Source: Fulvimarina sp040239565
Lineage (GTDB): Bacteria > Pseudomonadota > Alphaproteobacteria > Rhizobiales > Rhizobiaceae
Assembly: GCF_040239565.1 (NCBI RefSeq)
Contig: NZ_JBEHWS010000009.1
Location: 1 to 64,000 of the forward strand
Direction: 5' to 3'
Length of the DNA: 64,000 nt
Both the position numbers and the translations under genes were made by a program. Shown in pieces: positions 1 through 9,636 of the stretch. Under the pieces are notes generated by a model. It ran no database searches. It was not told where the DNA came from and worked only from the letters and a program-made list of their open reading frames with translations. Within the stretch, counting starts at the first letter, position 1; every line of letters begins with the position of its first letter.

Positions 1-264
1 CCAGAAACGGCGGTAGAGCACGCCGTTCGGCCCGGAATTGGCATCAGAGAACAGCCGATTGGGGCAAGAGGGAACCAAATCCGCCTACCAAACGGAAATC
101 ATCGGGTTTCCGGAGGTGTCCAGCTATGGAACGTCCCAATCTATTGAGCAGCACCGGCGGTGCAGGACGTGCAACTGTCGGACGGCGGAAGAGATCAGGG
201 GCGAATTGGAGCCCGTTCATCAGCATGGTCAGCCAGCGCTAGAGGGGCAATTTCCGAGGCAGCA
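1..264. other. Left edge, no supported gene
   Basis: No convincing gene is seen here. A minus-strand frame entering from the left edge reads LFSDANSGPNGVLYRRFW at roughly positions 1-54, but it meets an in-frame stop at 85-87 and has only a TTG as possible start, so it may be the start of a gene that lies outside the window or a remnant. The other open frames are short, lack a ribosome binding site and resemble nothing I know. Confidence 0.3.
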
Positions 265-921
265 CTAAGGAGAAGAGGATGTTGATTCGGGTGCGGTGAG
301 CTGCATTGATCGGCGTTCCGTCATCCGCGGCCACCATGCTGACAATCGCGGACACTCAAGAAGCAACTCCCGTCCTTCCGACGCCTGCATAAAGTAATCC
401 AACATCGGTGCCGCATAAAGGTCCGCGAGGCTAACCGAAGCACCAGAGAGCCATCGATTATCACCGATCAGATCTTCCATTGCATGCAAGCATGTCCGCG
501 CACCCGCGATGGCCGATTTAACCCGCAATGCGTCTGAGGCCTCGCCCTGTCTCACCTTTGAGACCAACTCGACGTAAATGCCCCAAACAAGATGTGGGTA
601 GCAGTAGTTGTCGGCTATGCTGATGATCTGGTTACAGCGAGCCCGATCTACCGGCTCGACCGGCTGGAGAGCCGGCCCGTCAAAAGCCTCGTCCACGTAG
701 CGCGTAATAGCACCGGTTTCGTAGAGCCTCAGCCCAGAATGCTCGAAGGCCGGGATACGGCCAAAAGGGTGGCGTTCGAAGTGATCTGCCGACGGACCAC
801 CCGATGCGAAAACATCGACCGGGATGAGGTCGTATGGAACTGCCTTCTCCAGCAGTGCAAGCCGAACGATCCGAACGTATACGCTATAGGATGCTCCGAA
901 GAGCTTCGGTTTTACCTGCAT
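265..921 (-). CDS. Glutathione S-transferase family protein
   Basis: A 218-residue protein with the GST layout: an N-terminal thioredoxin-like domain (about residues 1-80, with FGRIPAFEHSGLRLYETGAI carrying the cis-proline and the acidic/polar glutathione-binding stretch) and an all-helical C-terminal domain containing the usual SLADLYAAPML helix near residue 165. It probably conjugates or reduces small electrophiles with glutathione in the cytosol; the substrate cannot be read from sequence. The C-terminal tail (after RMTERRSMQLT) is Ser/Thr-rich and looks unrelated to the family, so the 3' end may be altered. It lies 128 bp downstream of the SDR gene on the same strand, at the end of the TCA gene block. 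Confidence 0.75.
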   Translation of the reverse strand: MQVKPKLFGASYSVYVRIVRLALLEKAVPYDLIPVDVFASGGPSADHFERHPFGRIPAFEHSGLRLYETGAITRYVDEAFDGPALQPVEPVDRARCNQIISIADNYCYPHLVWGIYVELVSKVRQGEASDALRVKSAIAGARTCLHAMEDLIGDNRWLSGASVSLADLYAAPMLDYFMQASEGRELLLECPRLSAWWPRMTERRSMQLTAPESTSSSP

Positions 922-1049
922 AGCCTCACTGCTTCGTCGTCATCCGGAGAAAGGTGATTGAATACGGGACCATACGCGAATCAGAAGGTCAGGCGCTCGG
1001 CAAAGACCGACGACACCTTACTCAGTCTCAATCGGCAAGCCGTCCAACG

Positions 1050-1808
1050 TCAGCGCCCGCCGCCCACATCGAGGATCGCATTGCTGACATAGGACGCGTC
1101 GTCGGACAGCAGGAATAGGATGGTGCGGGCCACTTCCTCGGGCGTTCCGGCGCGGCCCATGGGGAGTTCATCGGCTAATTTCTTCGCCCGGTCGGGCATG
1201 CCGATATCGGTGTGAATCTCCGTATCGATGATGCCAGGACGCACCGCGTTGACCCGGATGCCGTCACCGGCGAGTTCGCGACCAAGGCCGAAGGTGAGAC
1301 AATCCATCGCCGCTTTCGACGCGCCATATTCGACGCTGGAGCCCGCACCGCCCAACCGGCTCGCGAGCGACGAGGTCGTGACGATCGCTCCGCCGTTACC
1401 GCCCCGGCTTTTCGCCATGCGTTTTGCAGCCGCGTGGATAACGAGCGTGGCGCCGAGCGTATTCACCGCATAGAGCCGCTCGATCTCTTCGGCATCCTTG
1501 TCCATGAAGGGCTTTGCGAGATTGACCATCCCTGCATTGTTGGCGAGGCCACGCAGCGGAATGCCAAGCTTGTCGATATCTTCAAACATGGCGCGGATCG
1601 AAGCTCTTTCGGCGGTGTCGCATTGATGAGCGCTCGCAGAGCCACCCTCTTCTTCGATCGACGCAACGACGCCCATCGCTTCGTCCTTCGCCGCGCGGTA
1701 GGTCAGGGCCACGGTCCAACCCGCCTGAGCCGCGAGCTTTGCGACTGCCGCGCCGATACCGCGCGAGCCGCCAGTGACGAGGAGAAGTTTCGAAGAGGTA
1801 TTGGACAT
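1050..1808 (-). CDS. SDR family NAD(P)-dependent oxidoreductase
   Basis: A 252-residue classical short-chain dehydrogenase/reductase. The nucleotide-binding TGGSRGIGAAVA motif lies at residues 12-23, NNAG near residue 91, the catalytic Ser in the VTTSSLASRLGG stretch, and the catalytic Tyr and Lys in VEYGASKAAMD near residue 160. The end DDASYVSNAILDVGGG is typical of FabG-like members. It should act as a cytosolic alcohol or keto reductase; whether it prefers NADH or NADPH and what it reduces are unknown. An AAGG ribosome binding site lies nine bases before the ATG. It follows the sucB gene and its small partner on the same strand, where related bacteria often carry an SDR before the lipoamide dehydrogenase gene; no lipoamide dehydrogenase is seen in this window. 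Confidence 0.85.
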   Translation of the reverse strand: MSNTSSKLLLVTGGSRGIGAAVAKLAAQAGWTVALTYRAAKDEAMGVVASIEEEGGSASAHQCDTAERASIRAMFEDIDKLGIPLRGLANNAGMVNLAKPFMDKDAEEIERLYAVNTLGATLVIHAAAKRMAKSRGGNGGAIVTTSSLASRLGGAGSSVEYGASKAAMDCLTFGLGRELAGDGIRVNAVRPGIIDTEIHTDIGMPDRAKKLADELPMGRAGTPEEVARTILFLLSDDASYVSNAILDVGGGR

Positions 1809-2107
1809 CCGGTGCTACCTTGGCTTTAAGCTGAAGCAATTGGCTTGGAGCCCGATATGACGCGCATTTGCCGTCGACCGAGCCCGTCCTTGCGTTCTAA
1901 GCCCTCGCAATTCGGCATTTTCGAGAACGCCGTGCGTCCGCAACATTGGCTGGGCGAGCTTCGACACCAGTTGTTGCGGATGCAGAGCTTCAAACGAGAA
2001 GTTGTTTCAGGACGTTCGCCGCGGATTTTGGGCGGTGCTGGAAGATGAACGCTTGGCGACGTTTTCTTGGGCGAGACGACGGACTCTGGAACCGATAGCC
2101 GGCCTTC
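1809..2107. other. Intergenic stretch before the SDR gene
   Basis: About 300 bases between the small secreted-protein gene and the SDR gene. I see no gene with a ribosome binding site, no tRNA and no strong hairpin. It presumably holds the promoter of the SDR gene. Confidence 0.4.
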
Positions 2108-2521
2108 TCAACGCGGGCAGGAGTCGACGTTCTTCAACGAGAACCTCAGTTCAGTAAGAGAGTCGGCATTCGGGTGATTCTCCCGATAGGCTTCGGAACT
2201 GAACCACGTATCGTGATAGGTGCCCGGAGCGTAGGTTTCGTCCGACCACCATGGTTTGAACCGACCAGAGATATGCCGAAGCTTCACGCCTTCGGCGGTC
2301 AATCCTTCGACTTGAAAGCAGGCTTCTCTCTCGCCGGGAGGAGGTCCTACGGAGAAGCTGTCGGTCTCACTGTCATATTCGCGCGCGATCATGACATAAC
2401 GGCCGACTTCCAGCGAAGCGGTATCGGGCTTCGTGTCGGCAAGACTCGCCGACGCGAGCGAAAGGAGCCCGGCCATCGCCGCGAAGCCGGCGATGGAAGA
2501 CAGGAGGAGCTTGTCTGACAT
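2108..2521 (-). CDS. Small secreted protein coupled to sucB
   Basis: I do not recognise a family. With the ATG at 2521 the protein has 137 residues: a signal peptide with hydrophobic core LLLSSIAGFAAMAGLLSLAS and a likely cleavage site after ASLA (about residue 28), then a roughly 110-residue mature domain with two cysteines (EACFQVEGL and the near-terminal VDSCPR) that could form a disulfide in the periplasm. The ATG overlaps the sucB stop as TGATG, so translation may be coupled; an in-frame GTG one codon earlier is possible but less likely. The mature part is rich in Trp, Tyr and charged residues (FKPWWSDETYAPGTYHDTWF). Function unknown; the export signal argues against a role in the 2-oxoglutarate dehydrogenase complex itself. 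Confidence 0.65.
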   Translation of the reverse strand: MSDKLLLSSIAGFAAMAGLLSLASASLADTKPDTASLEVGRYVMIAREYDSETDSFSVGPPPGEREACFQVEGLTAEGVKLRHISGRFKPWWSDETYAPGTYHDTWFSSEAYRENHPNADSLTELRFSLKNVDSCPR

Positions 2522-4152
2522 CACAGATCGAGGATCAGACGCTCGGGGTCTTCGAGGCTCTCCTTCACGCGCACGAGGAATGTCACGGCTTCCTTGCCGT
2601 CGACGATCCGGTGATCATAGGAGAGCGCCAGATACATCATCGGGCGGATTTTCACCTCGCCGCCGATCGCCATCGGGCGTTCTTGGATTTTGTGCATGCC
2701 AAGGATGCCGGACTGCGGCGCGTTAAGGATCGGGGTCGACATCAGCGAGCCGTAGACGCCGCCATTGGTGATCGTGAACGTGCCGCCCTGCATATCCGAA
2801 ACGCCGAGCTTGCCGTCACGCGCCGCCTTGGCGAGGCGGCCGAGTTCCTTCTCGACCTCGGCGATCGTCATCTGGTCCGCATCGCGGATGACCGGGACGA
2901 CGAGGCCCTTGTCGGTGCCGACGGCCATGCCGATGTGGCAGAAGTTCTTGTATACGATGTCGCTGCCGTCGATCTCGGCGTTCACCGCCGGGATCTCCTT
3001 CAGCGCATGGCAGATCGCCTTGGTGAAGAAGCCCATGAAGCCGAGCTTGATGCCGTGCTTCTTCTCGAAAAGCTCCTTGTACTTCTTGCGCATCTCCATG
3101 GTCGCGGTCATGTCCACCTCGTTGAAGGTGGTCAGCATCGCGGCGGTGTCCTGGGCGCTCTTCAGGCGCTTGGCGATGGTCTGGCGCAGGCGCGTCATCT
3201 TCACGCGTTCTTCGCGCGGAGCATCGTCCTTCGACGGCTCGGACCGCTTCGGCGCGGCCGGTTTCTCCTGCGTGCTTGACGGCGCCCCCTTGGAGACGGC
3301 CTCCAGAACGTCGCCCTTCAGGATCTGGCCGTCCCGGCCCGAGCCCTTCACCTGATCGGCGGAGACGTTCTTTTCTTCCATCAGTTTGCGAGCCGAAGGG
3401 GCAGGTGGACGGCTCGATTCCTCGGCCTTGTTCTCGGAACGCGCGGTCGTCGGCGCCTCCTTATCGTGTTCGGCTGCTTCCGGCGCACGATTGGCAACGG
3501 CATCGCCCGAGGAGTCGCCGCCGGATGCGCCTTCCTCGATCTTCATCAGAAGCGCACCGACCTTAACTTCGTCGCCTTCGGAGACGGCGAGTTCACGGAT
3601 CACGCCGGCAACGGGCGACGGCACTTCCTGTGCTGCCTTGTCGGTCTCCAGTTCGAGGAGCGCCTCGTCCATCGAAACGCTGTCGCCGACCTTCTTGAAA
3701 ATCGTGCCGACGGTTGCTTCGGTGACCGACTCACCGGCAGACGGGACGTTGACGTCGGTCAGTGAACCACCGGAGCCACCTCCGCCGCTCGACTGCTGCT
3801 GGTCGGATTCGCTTTCGGCACCGTAGCCGCCCGAATTGTCCGAGGCCGCTTCCTGTTTGGCATCGTCAGAGGGTTCCTCGGTGGCATCGTCGGACGAGCC
3901 AGCACCCGATCCTTCGCCCTCGCCGATCGTTCCGATGAGCGCGCCGACCTCGACCGTCTCACCCTGTTTGGCGACGATCTCCTGCAACACGCCGGCTGCA
4001 GGCGCAGGCACCTCGACGGTCACCTTGTCGGTTTCCAGTTCGGCCAGCGCCTCGTCCAGTTCGACGTGGTCCCCAACCTGCTTGAACCACGTGCCGATGG
4101 TGGCTTCCGACACGGACTCGCCAAGGGTCGGAACTTTGATCTCGGTGCTCAT
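2521..4152 (-). CDS. sucB: 2-oxoglutarate dehydrogenase E2, two lipoyl domains
   Basis: Dihydrolipoyllysine-residue succinyltransferase, which transfers the succinyl group from lipoamide to CoA in the 2-oxoglutarate dehydrogenase complex. The 543-residue protein has a first lipoyl domain (residues 2-77, lipoyl-lysine K43 in ELETDKVTVEV), an acidic Gly/Ser linker, a second lipoyl domain (about 131-207, K172 in ELETDKAAQEV), a linker, an E1/E3-binding domain (about 248-285, SARKLMEEKNVSADQVKGSG) and the catalytic domain with the active-site SYDHRIVDG near the C terminus. Most E2o proteins have a single lipoyl domain and about 400 residues; the duplication is notable. The choice of E2o over pyruvate E2 is supported by sucA lying 51 bases upstream on the same strand. 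Confidence 0.95.
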   Translation of the reverse strand: MSTEIKVPTLGESVSEATIGTWFKQVGDHVELDEALAELETDKVTVEVPAPAAGVLQEIVAKQGETVEVGALIGTIGEGEGSGAGSSDDATEEPSDDAKQEAASDNSGGYGAESESDQQQSSGGGGSGGSLTDVNVPSAGESVTEATVGTIFKKVGDSVSMDEALLELETDKAAQEVPSPVAGVIRELAVSEGDEVKVGALLMKIEEGASGGDSSGDAVANRAPEAAEHDKEAPTTARSENKAEESSRPPAPSARKLMEEKNVSADQVKGSGRDGQILKGDVLEAVSKGAPSSTQEKPAAPKRSEPSKDDAPREERVKMTRLRQTIAKRLKSAQDTAAMLTTFNEVDMTATMEMRKKYKELFEKKHGIKLGFMGFFTKAICHALKEIPAVNAEIDGSDIVYKNFCHIGMAVGTDKGLVVPVIRDADQMTIAEVEKELGRLAKAARDGKLGVSDMQGGTFTITNGGVYGSLMSTPILNAPQSGILGMHKIQERPMAIGGEVKIRPMMYLALSYDHRIVDGKEAVTFLVRVKESLEDPERLILDL

Positions 4153-4203
4153 GGATTTTTCTTTCGGCGTCCTGATTCGGTCGAAGGGTGACGAGTGCTG
4201 AGA

Positions 4204-7191
4204 TTAACCCAGCGCCTCCTCAAGGAAAGCTTCGAGCTGCTTAAGATGGGTCGACATGGTTCCGGCCGCCGGCGATGCGGCCGCCGCGCGTCCCGCATAC
4301 CGCACTCGGGTGTTGTCCACGCCGATATGGTCGAGAACCCATTCGAGATAGGGATCGATAAAGGACCAGGCGCCCATATTCTTGGGTTCTTCCTGGCACC
4401 AGACCATCTCGGCCTGCTTGAAGCGCGACAGCTCTTTGATAAGGGCCTTGGCCGGGAACGGATAAAGCTGTTCGAGGCGCAGAAGGTAGACGTCGTTGAC
4501 GCCGCGCTTCTCGCGATCCTCGTAAAGATCGTAATAGACCTTGCCCGAGCACATCACGACGCGGCGCATCTGGTCGTCCGGCACGAGCGTGGTCTCGGAG
4601 CCATCGACGCGTTCCGCATCGTCCCAAAGAAGGCGGTGGAAACTGGTATCGCCAGCCATCTCCTCCAGCCGCGAGACCGCCCGCTTGTGGCGGAGCAGCG
4701 ACTTCGGCGTCATCAGGATGAGCGGTTTGCGGAAGTCCCGCTTCAGCTGGCGCCTGAGGATGTGGAAGTAGTTCGAAGGCGTCGTGCAGTTGGCGACCTG
4801 CATGTTGTCTTCGGCGCAGAGCTGCAGGAAGCGTTCGAGGCGCGCGGAGGAGTGCTCCGGGCCCTGCCCTTCATAGCCGTGCGGCAGAAGGAGGGTGAGG
4901 CCGGACATACGGAGCCACTTGCGCTCGCCAGAGGAGATGAACTGGTCGATCACGACCTGTGCGCCGTTGGCGAAGTCGCCGAACTGGGCTTCCCAGAGAG
5001 TCAGCGCGTTAGGCTCCGAAAGCGAGTAGCCGTATTCGAAGCCGAGCACCGCCTCTTCCGAGAGCATCGAGTTGACGACCTCGTAGATCGCCTGGCCTTC
5101 GGAGACGTGGCCGAGCGGGATGAAGCGCTCTTCGGTCTCCTGATCATAGAGCACCGAATGACGTTGCGAGAACGTGCCGCGCTCCGAGTCCTGGCCGGAC
5201 AGGCGCACCGGATGGCCTTCGGCGACCAGCGAGCCGAAGGCGAGTGCTTCACCGGTCGCCCAGTCGATATTCTCACCGCTCTCGATCATCTTCGAGCGAT
5301 TGTCGAGAAAGCGCTTGATGGTTCGGTGAACGTTGAAGTCGTCCGGCACGCTGCAAAGCTTGTTGCCGATGTCTTGAAGGGTCTTGAGCGGTACGCCGGT
5401 CGCACCGCGACGCGGTTCGTCGTCCTCTTCGGCCCGCTTCAGGCCGGACCAGGCACCATCCAGCCAGTCAGCCTTGTTCGGCTTGTAGGATTGGCTCGCC
5501 TCGAAATCGTCGTCCAGTGACTTGCGGAAGGTTGCGATCCGATCGTCGACGTCCTGCTGGGAGAGAAGCCCCTCCTCCACCAGTTTCTTGGAATAGATTT
5601 CCAAGGTCGTCGGATGATTCCGGATGACCTTGTACATCTTTGGCTGGGTGAACGCCGGCTCGTCGCCCTCGTTATGGCCGTGCCGCCGATAGCAGAACAT
5701 GTCGATGACGACCGGCTTGTGGAACTTCATCCGGAATTCGGTCGCCACCTTTGCTGCGTAGACGACAGCTTCCGGATCGTCGCCGTTCACGTGGAAAATC
5801 GGCGCTTCGACCATCTTCGCGACGTCGGACGGATAGGGCGAAGAGCGCGAGAAGCGCGGATTGGTCGTGAAGCCGATCTGGTTGTTGATGATGAAATGCA
5901 GCGAACCGGCCACGCGATGGCCGCGTAGCGCCGAAAGGTTGAAGCACTCCGGCACGACGCCCTGGCCCGCAAAGGCCGCGTCGCCATGAAGAAGCAGCGG
6001 CAGCACCTTGGCGCGCTGATCGAGCGGCACGGTATCCGTGCGCGTCGAACCCGCGATCTGATCCTGCTTCGCGCGCACTTTGCCCATCACCACCGGATCG
6101 ACGATTTCGAGGTGGGACGGGTTCGCGGTGAGCGAAAGGTGGACATTGTTCTCGTCGAAGGTGCGGTCAGATGACGTACCCAGATGGTACTTCACGTCGC
6201 CTGAGCCTTCGACGTCTTCGGGCTTGAACGAACCGCCCTTGAACTCGTGGAAGATCGCCCGATGGGGCTTCGCCATCACCTGACTGAGAACATTCAGGCG
6301 CCCGCGATGGGCCATGCCAAGAACGATTTCCCTCAGGCCAAGCTGACCGCCGCGCTTGATGATCTGTTCCAGCGCCGGGATAAGCGCTTCGCCACCGTCG
6401 AGGCCGAAACGCTTGGTGCCCTTGTATTTGACGTCCAGGAACCTCTCGAAGCCGTCCGCCTCGATCAGCTTGTTGAGGATCGCGCGCTTGCCTTCCTTGG
6501 TGAAGGCGACGCCCTTGTCAGGTCCTTCGATGCGCTCCTGCAACCAGCCCTTTTCGGCCGGATTGGAGATATGCATAAACTCGACGCCGAGGGTCGAACA
6601 ATAGGTGCGCTTCAGGACATCCAGCATTTCGCGGATGGTCGCGAACTTCATGCCGAGGACATTGTCGATGAAGATCTTGCGGTCGTAATCGGCTTCGGTG
6701 AATCCGTAGGTCTTCGGCGAGAGCTCGTTATAATCGTCGTCCGGCTGGTTCGCGATGCCGAGAGGATCGAGATCGGCATGAAGATGGCCGCGGACGCGGT
6801 ATGCCCGGATCAGCATGAGGGCGGAGATCGAATCCTGGCGCGCCCGGTTGGCCGCCTCCTCGCTCATCTCGACGCCCTGCTTCTGGGCTTCCTTGCGGAC
6901 CTTTGTATCGATCCGCTTGTCGACATCGCCCCAATCGCCGTCAAGCGCCGCGACAAGCTCACCATTCGCCGCGATCGGCCAGTTCGGCCGCGTCCAGGAG
7001 GGGCCGGAGGCATTCTTCTGGACGATCGTCTTCTCGTCCTTCAGACCCTGGAAAAAGTTCGCCCATTCTGCATCCACCGAAGACGGATCGTCCTCATAGG
7101 CCGCGTAGAGCTCCTCGATATAGTCCGCGTTGCCGCCGTAAAGAAACGAAGTTTCTGCAAACACTTCGTTGGCGTCATCATTGCGTGCCAT
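4204..7191 (-). CDS. sucA: 2-oxoglutarate dehydrogenase E1
   Basis: Thiamine-diphosphate-dependent decarboxylase that converts 2-oxoglutarate and transfers succinyl to the lipoyl arm of SucB. The 995-residue length is usual for the family. The N terminus has the E1o-specific FLYGGNADYIEELYAAYEDD helix that binds E2/E3. The active-site stretches GMAHRGRLNVL, GDAAFAGQGVV, INNQIGFTTNP and RRHGHNEGDEP (ThDP and Mg binding) are present, followed by the pyrimidine-binding domain with GYEGQGPEHSSARLERFLQL and the C-terminal WCQEEPKNMGAW. It sits between sucD and sucB on the minus strand; the 235-base gap to sucD leaves room for its own promoter. Confidence 0.98.
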   Translation of the reverse strand: MARNDDANEVFAETSFLYGGNADYIEELYAAYEDDPSSVDAEWANFFQGLKDEKTIVQKNASGPSWTRPNWPIAANGELVAALDGDWGDVDKRIDTKVRKEAQKQGVEMSEEAANRARQDSISALMLIRAYRVRGHLHADLDPLGIANQPDDDYNELSPKTYGFTEADYDRKIFIDNVLGMKFATIREMLDVLKRTYCSTLGVEFMHISNPAEKGWLQERIEGPDKGVAFTKEGKRAILNKLIEADGFERFLDVKYKGTKRFGLDGGEALIPALEQIIKRGGQLGLREIVLGMAHRGRLNVLSQVMAKPHRAIFHEFKGGSFKPEDVEGSGDVKYHLGTSSDRTFDENNVHLSLTANPSHLEIVDPVVMGKVRAKQDQIAGSTRTDTVPLDQRAKVLPLLLHGDAAFAGQGVVPECFNLSALRGHRVAGSLHFIINNQIGFTTNPRFSRSSPYPSDVAKMVEAPIFHVNGDDPEAVVYAAKVATEFRMKFHKPVVIDMFCYRRHGHNEGDEPAFTQPKMYKVIRNHPTTLEIYSKKLVEEGLLSQQDVDDRIATFRKSLDDDFEASQSYKPNKADWLDGAWSGLKRAEEDDEPRRGATGVPLKTLQDIGNKLCSVPDDFNVHRTIKRFLDNRSKMIESGENIDWATGEALAFGSLVAEGHPVRLSGQDSERGTFSQRHSVLYDQETEERFIPLGHVSEGQAIYEVVNSMLSEEAVLGFEYGYSLSEPNALTLWEAQFGDFANGAQVVIDQFISSGERKWLRMSGLTLLLPHGYEGQGPEHSSARLERFLQLCAEDNMQVANCTTPSNYFHILRRQLKRDFRKPLILMTPKSLLRHKRAVSRLEEMAGDTSFHRLLWDDAERVDGSETTLVPDDQMRRVVMCSGKVYYDLYEDREKRGVNDVYLLRLEQLYPFPAKALIKELSRFKQAEMVWCQEEPKNMGAWSFIDPYLEWVLDHIGVDNTRVRYAGRAAAASPAAGTMSTHLKQLEAFLEEALG

Positions 7192-7426
7192 GGCGTCTAT
7201 CCGCGGGGGTTACGGGGCCCCGCCTCCTCGCTGCGTTGAAAGGCGGGCGGCGTATCGCCCGTCCTGAAATGAACCGCTGACGGCGGTTTAGCGTCTGCCG
7301 CGCCAGCTTGTTCCAATTTGACCCTGCCGTAAAGCGCGTCTGCGAGCCAGATGGGGACAGAAACACGCCTCGGCAATGCAGGTTTGGCGGAGTAAACCCA
7401 TCATCTTCGCCGAAACCGGATGCAGG

Positions 7427-8347
<921 letters not shown>

Positions 8348-8392
8348 GGCGTTGTTACTCCTTGAAGGTCACCCCACTACGGGAGAAGGGCG

Positions 8393-8812
8393 TTACAGAA
8401 ACGGATTGATGGCGGTCACGGCCCCGTAGGACTGACCATGGCTGAGTTCTTCGGTGTAGAGCGTTTTCGCGCCGAGGCGCTCGGCGGCGGCGATGATGGC
8501 GCCGTTCCTCGAGGAGAGCTGGTAGCGCTGGCAGATTTCGATGCCGGCAAACACCAGACGTTCATCGAGCGGCTGGCACGGCTTCTTGGCGATCGCGCGC
8601 ACCCACTGGAGAGCCTTGTCCGGGCCGAGCGGTCGATCCCCATTGGTGGTGACGGCGGAGTAGAATTCCGCGAGCACCTGAGCTGACGTGCAATAGTCTT
8701 CCGACAGAATGATCCGCCGTGCCGCCTCACGCTTTTCGGGCGCGGCATGGCGCCCCTGTGCGGCATAGATAAGGATGGGGCTGTCGAGAAAGACATCAGC
8801 GTCCGCGATCAA
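8393..8812 (-). CDS. VapC-like PIN-domain toxin, degenerate active site
   Basis: A PIN-fold protein of 139 residues if the TTG at 8812 is the start; the only ATG nearer the domain is out of frame, and the in-frame ATG at 8872 would add 20 residues unlike a PIN domain. The fold is recognised by DVFLDSPILIYA at the N terminus, an acidic EFYSAV, and a C-terminal LSSRNGAIIAAAERLGAKTL followed by YTEEL. In active VapC enzymes the third conserved acidic residue sits where this protein has Asn (RNGAI rather than WDALI), and the Asn after the first Asp is Pro. RNA-cleaving activity may therefore be weak or lost. It overlaps the antitoxin gene by 17 bases. Confidence 0.72.
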   Translation of the reverse strand: MIADADVFLDSPILIYAAQGRHAAPEKREAARRIILSEDYCTSAQVLAEFYSAVTTNGDRPLGPDKALQWVRAIAKKPCQPLDERLVFAGIEICQRYQLSSRNGAIIAAAERLGAKTLYTEELSHGQSYGAVTAINPFL

Positions 8813-9053
8813 ACTGTGACTCCCCGGAACAGGGCTCGTCCCGATTGGGGCGCCAGCTGCCCATATCGGCATCCGAATCGTCGATGAGCCTCAACAGCTC
8901 TTCGCGGGCTTCGTCATGCTGTTTCGCGTCTTCGACCAGTCGCTGCAAATGGGAACGCACCATCTCGTTCACGCTCGTCCGCTTCATCGCAGCGAGGACG
9001 CGCACCTTGTCGAGGAGATCCTCGTCAATAGCGAGGGTGATGTTCTTGGGCAT
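8796..9053 (-). CDS. Ribbon-helix-helix antitoxin partner
   Basis: An 85-residue protein with a ribbon-helix-helix style N terminus: beta strand NITLAIDEDLL, then helices KVRVLAAMKRTSVNEMVRSH and a following helix to about residue 50, then an acidic tail that would wrap the toxin. It precedes and overlaps the PIN-domain gene, the normal antitoxin-toxin order. It likely binds the toxin and represses its own promoter through the imperfect palindrome 24 bases upstream of the ATG. The family assignment is by motif and context, not by a full match I can name. Confidence 0.75.
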   Translation of the reverse strand: MPKNITLAIDEDLLDKVRVLAAMKRTSVNEMVRSHLQRLVEDAKQHDEAREELLRLIDDSDADMGSWRPNRDEPCSGESQFDRGR

Positions 9054-9077
9054 GGCCGTTCGAGCCGATCAGCTTCC

Positions 9078-9108
9078 ACACGGATTATGTGGATCACATA
9101 TCCTGTGT
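9078..9108. promoter_or_regulatory. Imperfect palindrome, likely antitoxin operator
   Basis: Arms ACACGGATTATGTG (9078-9091) and CACATATCCTGTGT (9095-9108) separated by GAT match as inverted repeats at 11 of 14 positions. It lies 24 bases upstream of the antitoxin start, where autoregulatory RHH antitoxins bind. Confidence 0.5.
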
Positions 9109-9169
9109 TCAAACTTCAAGCAAGTGTTATGGAGCGTCACGATGATCCACACAAGCCAAAGAACGCCGC

Positions 9170-9589
9170 TCAGCATCCCTTCAAGAGATCCGCGGGCAGA
9201 TCCCTCCGCCGGCAGCCTCGGCCCCTGGCGGACGTCATGCGAGCGATTCTGATTCGTGTGGTCAGGCCTGTGTAACGGCCTCGCAAGTCGAACCGTCGGT
9301 CATTGCCGACGTAGTGGTCATACCGCCCGATCGCGACCCTGCGGTATCCGAGAGGGCTCAGCTCATCGGCCAAGAAGCTACGAAGCGAGGCGGGGCCGTT
9401 GATTTCGCTTTCGAGGCAGGCACGCGTCGCCACTCTTGCCTGTTCGAAAAGGTCGAAATTGCGCCGATTCTCGGCCGGAACCCGCGACGGCGCGTTGGCT
9501 GCCTCCGGAGGTATCACCTCGGGCGACGTCGTACAGGACGACATCGCAAGGGATCCGGCGATGAGAGTGCTTGCCTAAAGAGATCGCAT
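9170..9589 (-). pseudogene. Lipoprotein gene with amber stop in the signal peptide
   Basis: From the ATG at 9544 the frame gives 124 residues of no family I know, starting MSSCTTSPEVIPPEAANAP. Read upstream in the same frame, the codons spell a lipoprotein-like signal: M-R-S-L, then TAG at 9575-9577, then ASTLIAGSLAMSSC with a plausible lipidated Cys. No alternative start codon lies between the TAG and the ATG at 9544. The simplest reading is a lipoprotein gene inactivated by a nonsense change (or a sequence error) in its signal peptide. The ATG at 9640 further upstream overlaps the stop of the preceding gene by ATGA. The Arg-rich C-terminal end may also be out of its original frame. Confidence 0.45.
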
Positions 9590-9636
9590 CCAAGCCATTT
9601 GACGGCTTTCGAACACCCAGATCGCAACCACTCGCT

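Noticed and set aside
4195..5520. Long plus-strand frame of 441 codons opposite sucA
   Set aside because: It is the complement of the conserved sucA coding region and has no recognisable protein features; high GC gives long antisense frames.
8416..8796. ATG frame at the antitoxin stop as toxin start
   Set aside because: This ATG overlaps the antitoxin stop neatly, but its frame gives an Arg/Ser-rich product, while the neighbouring frame carries the PIN motifs.
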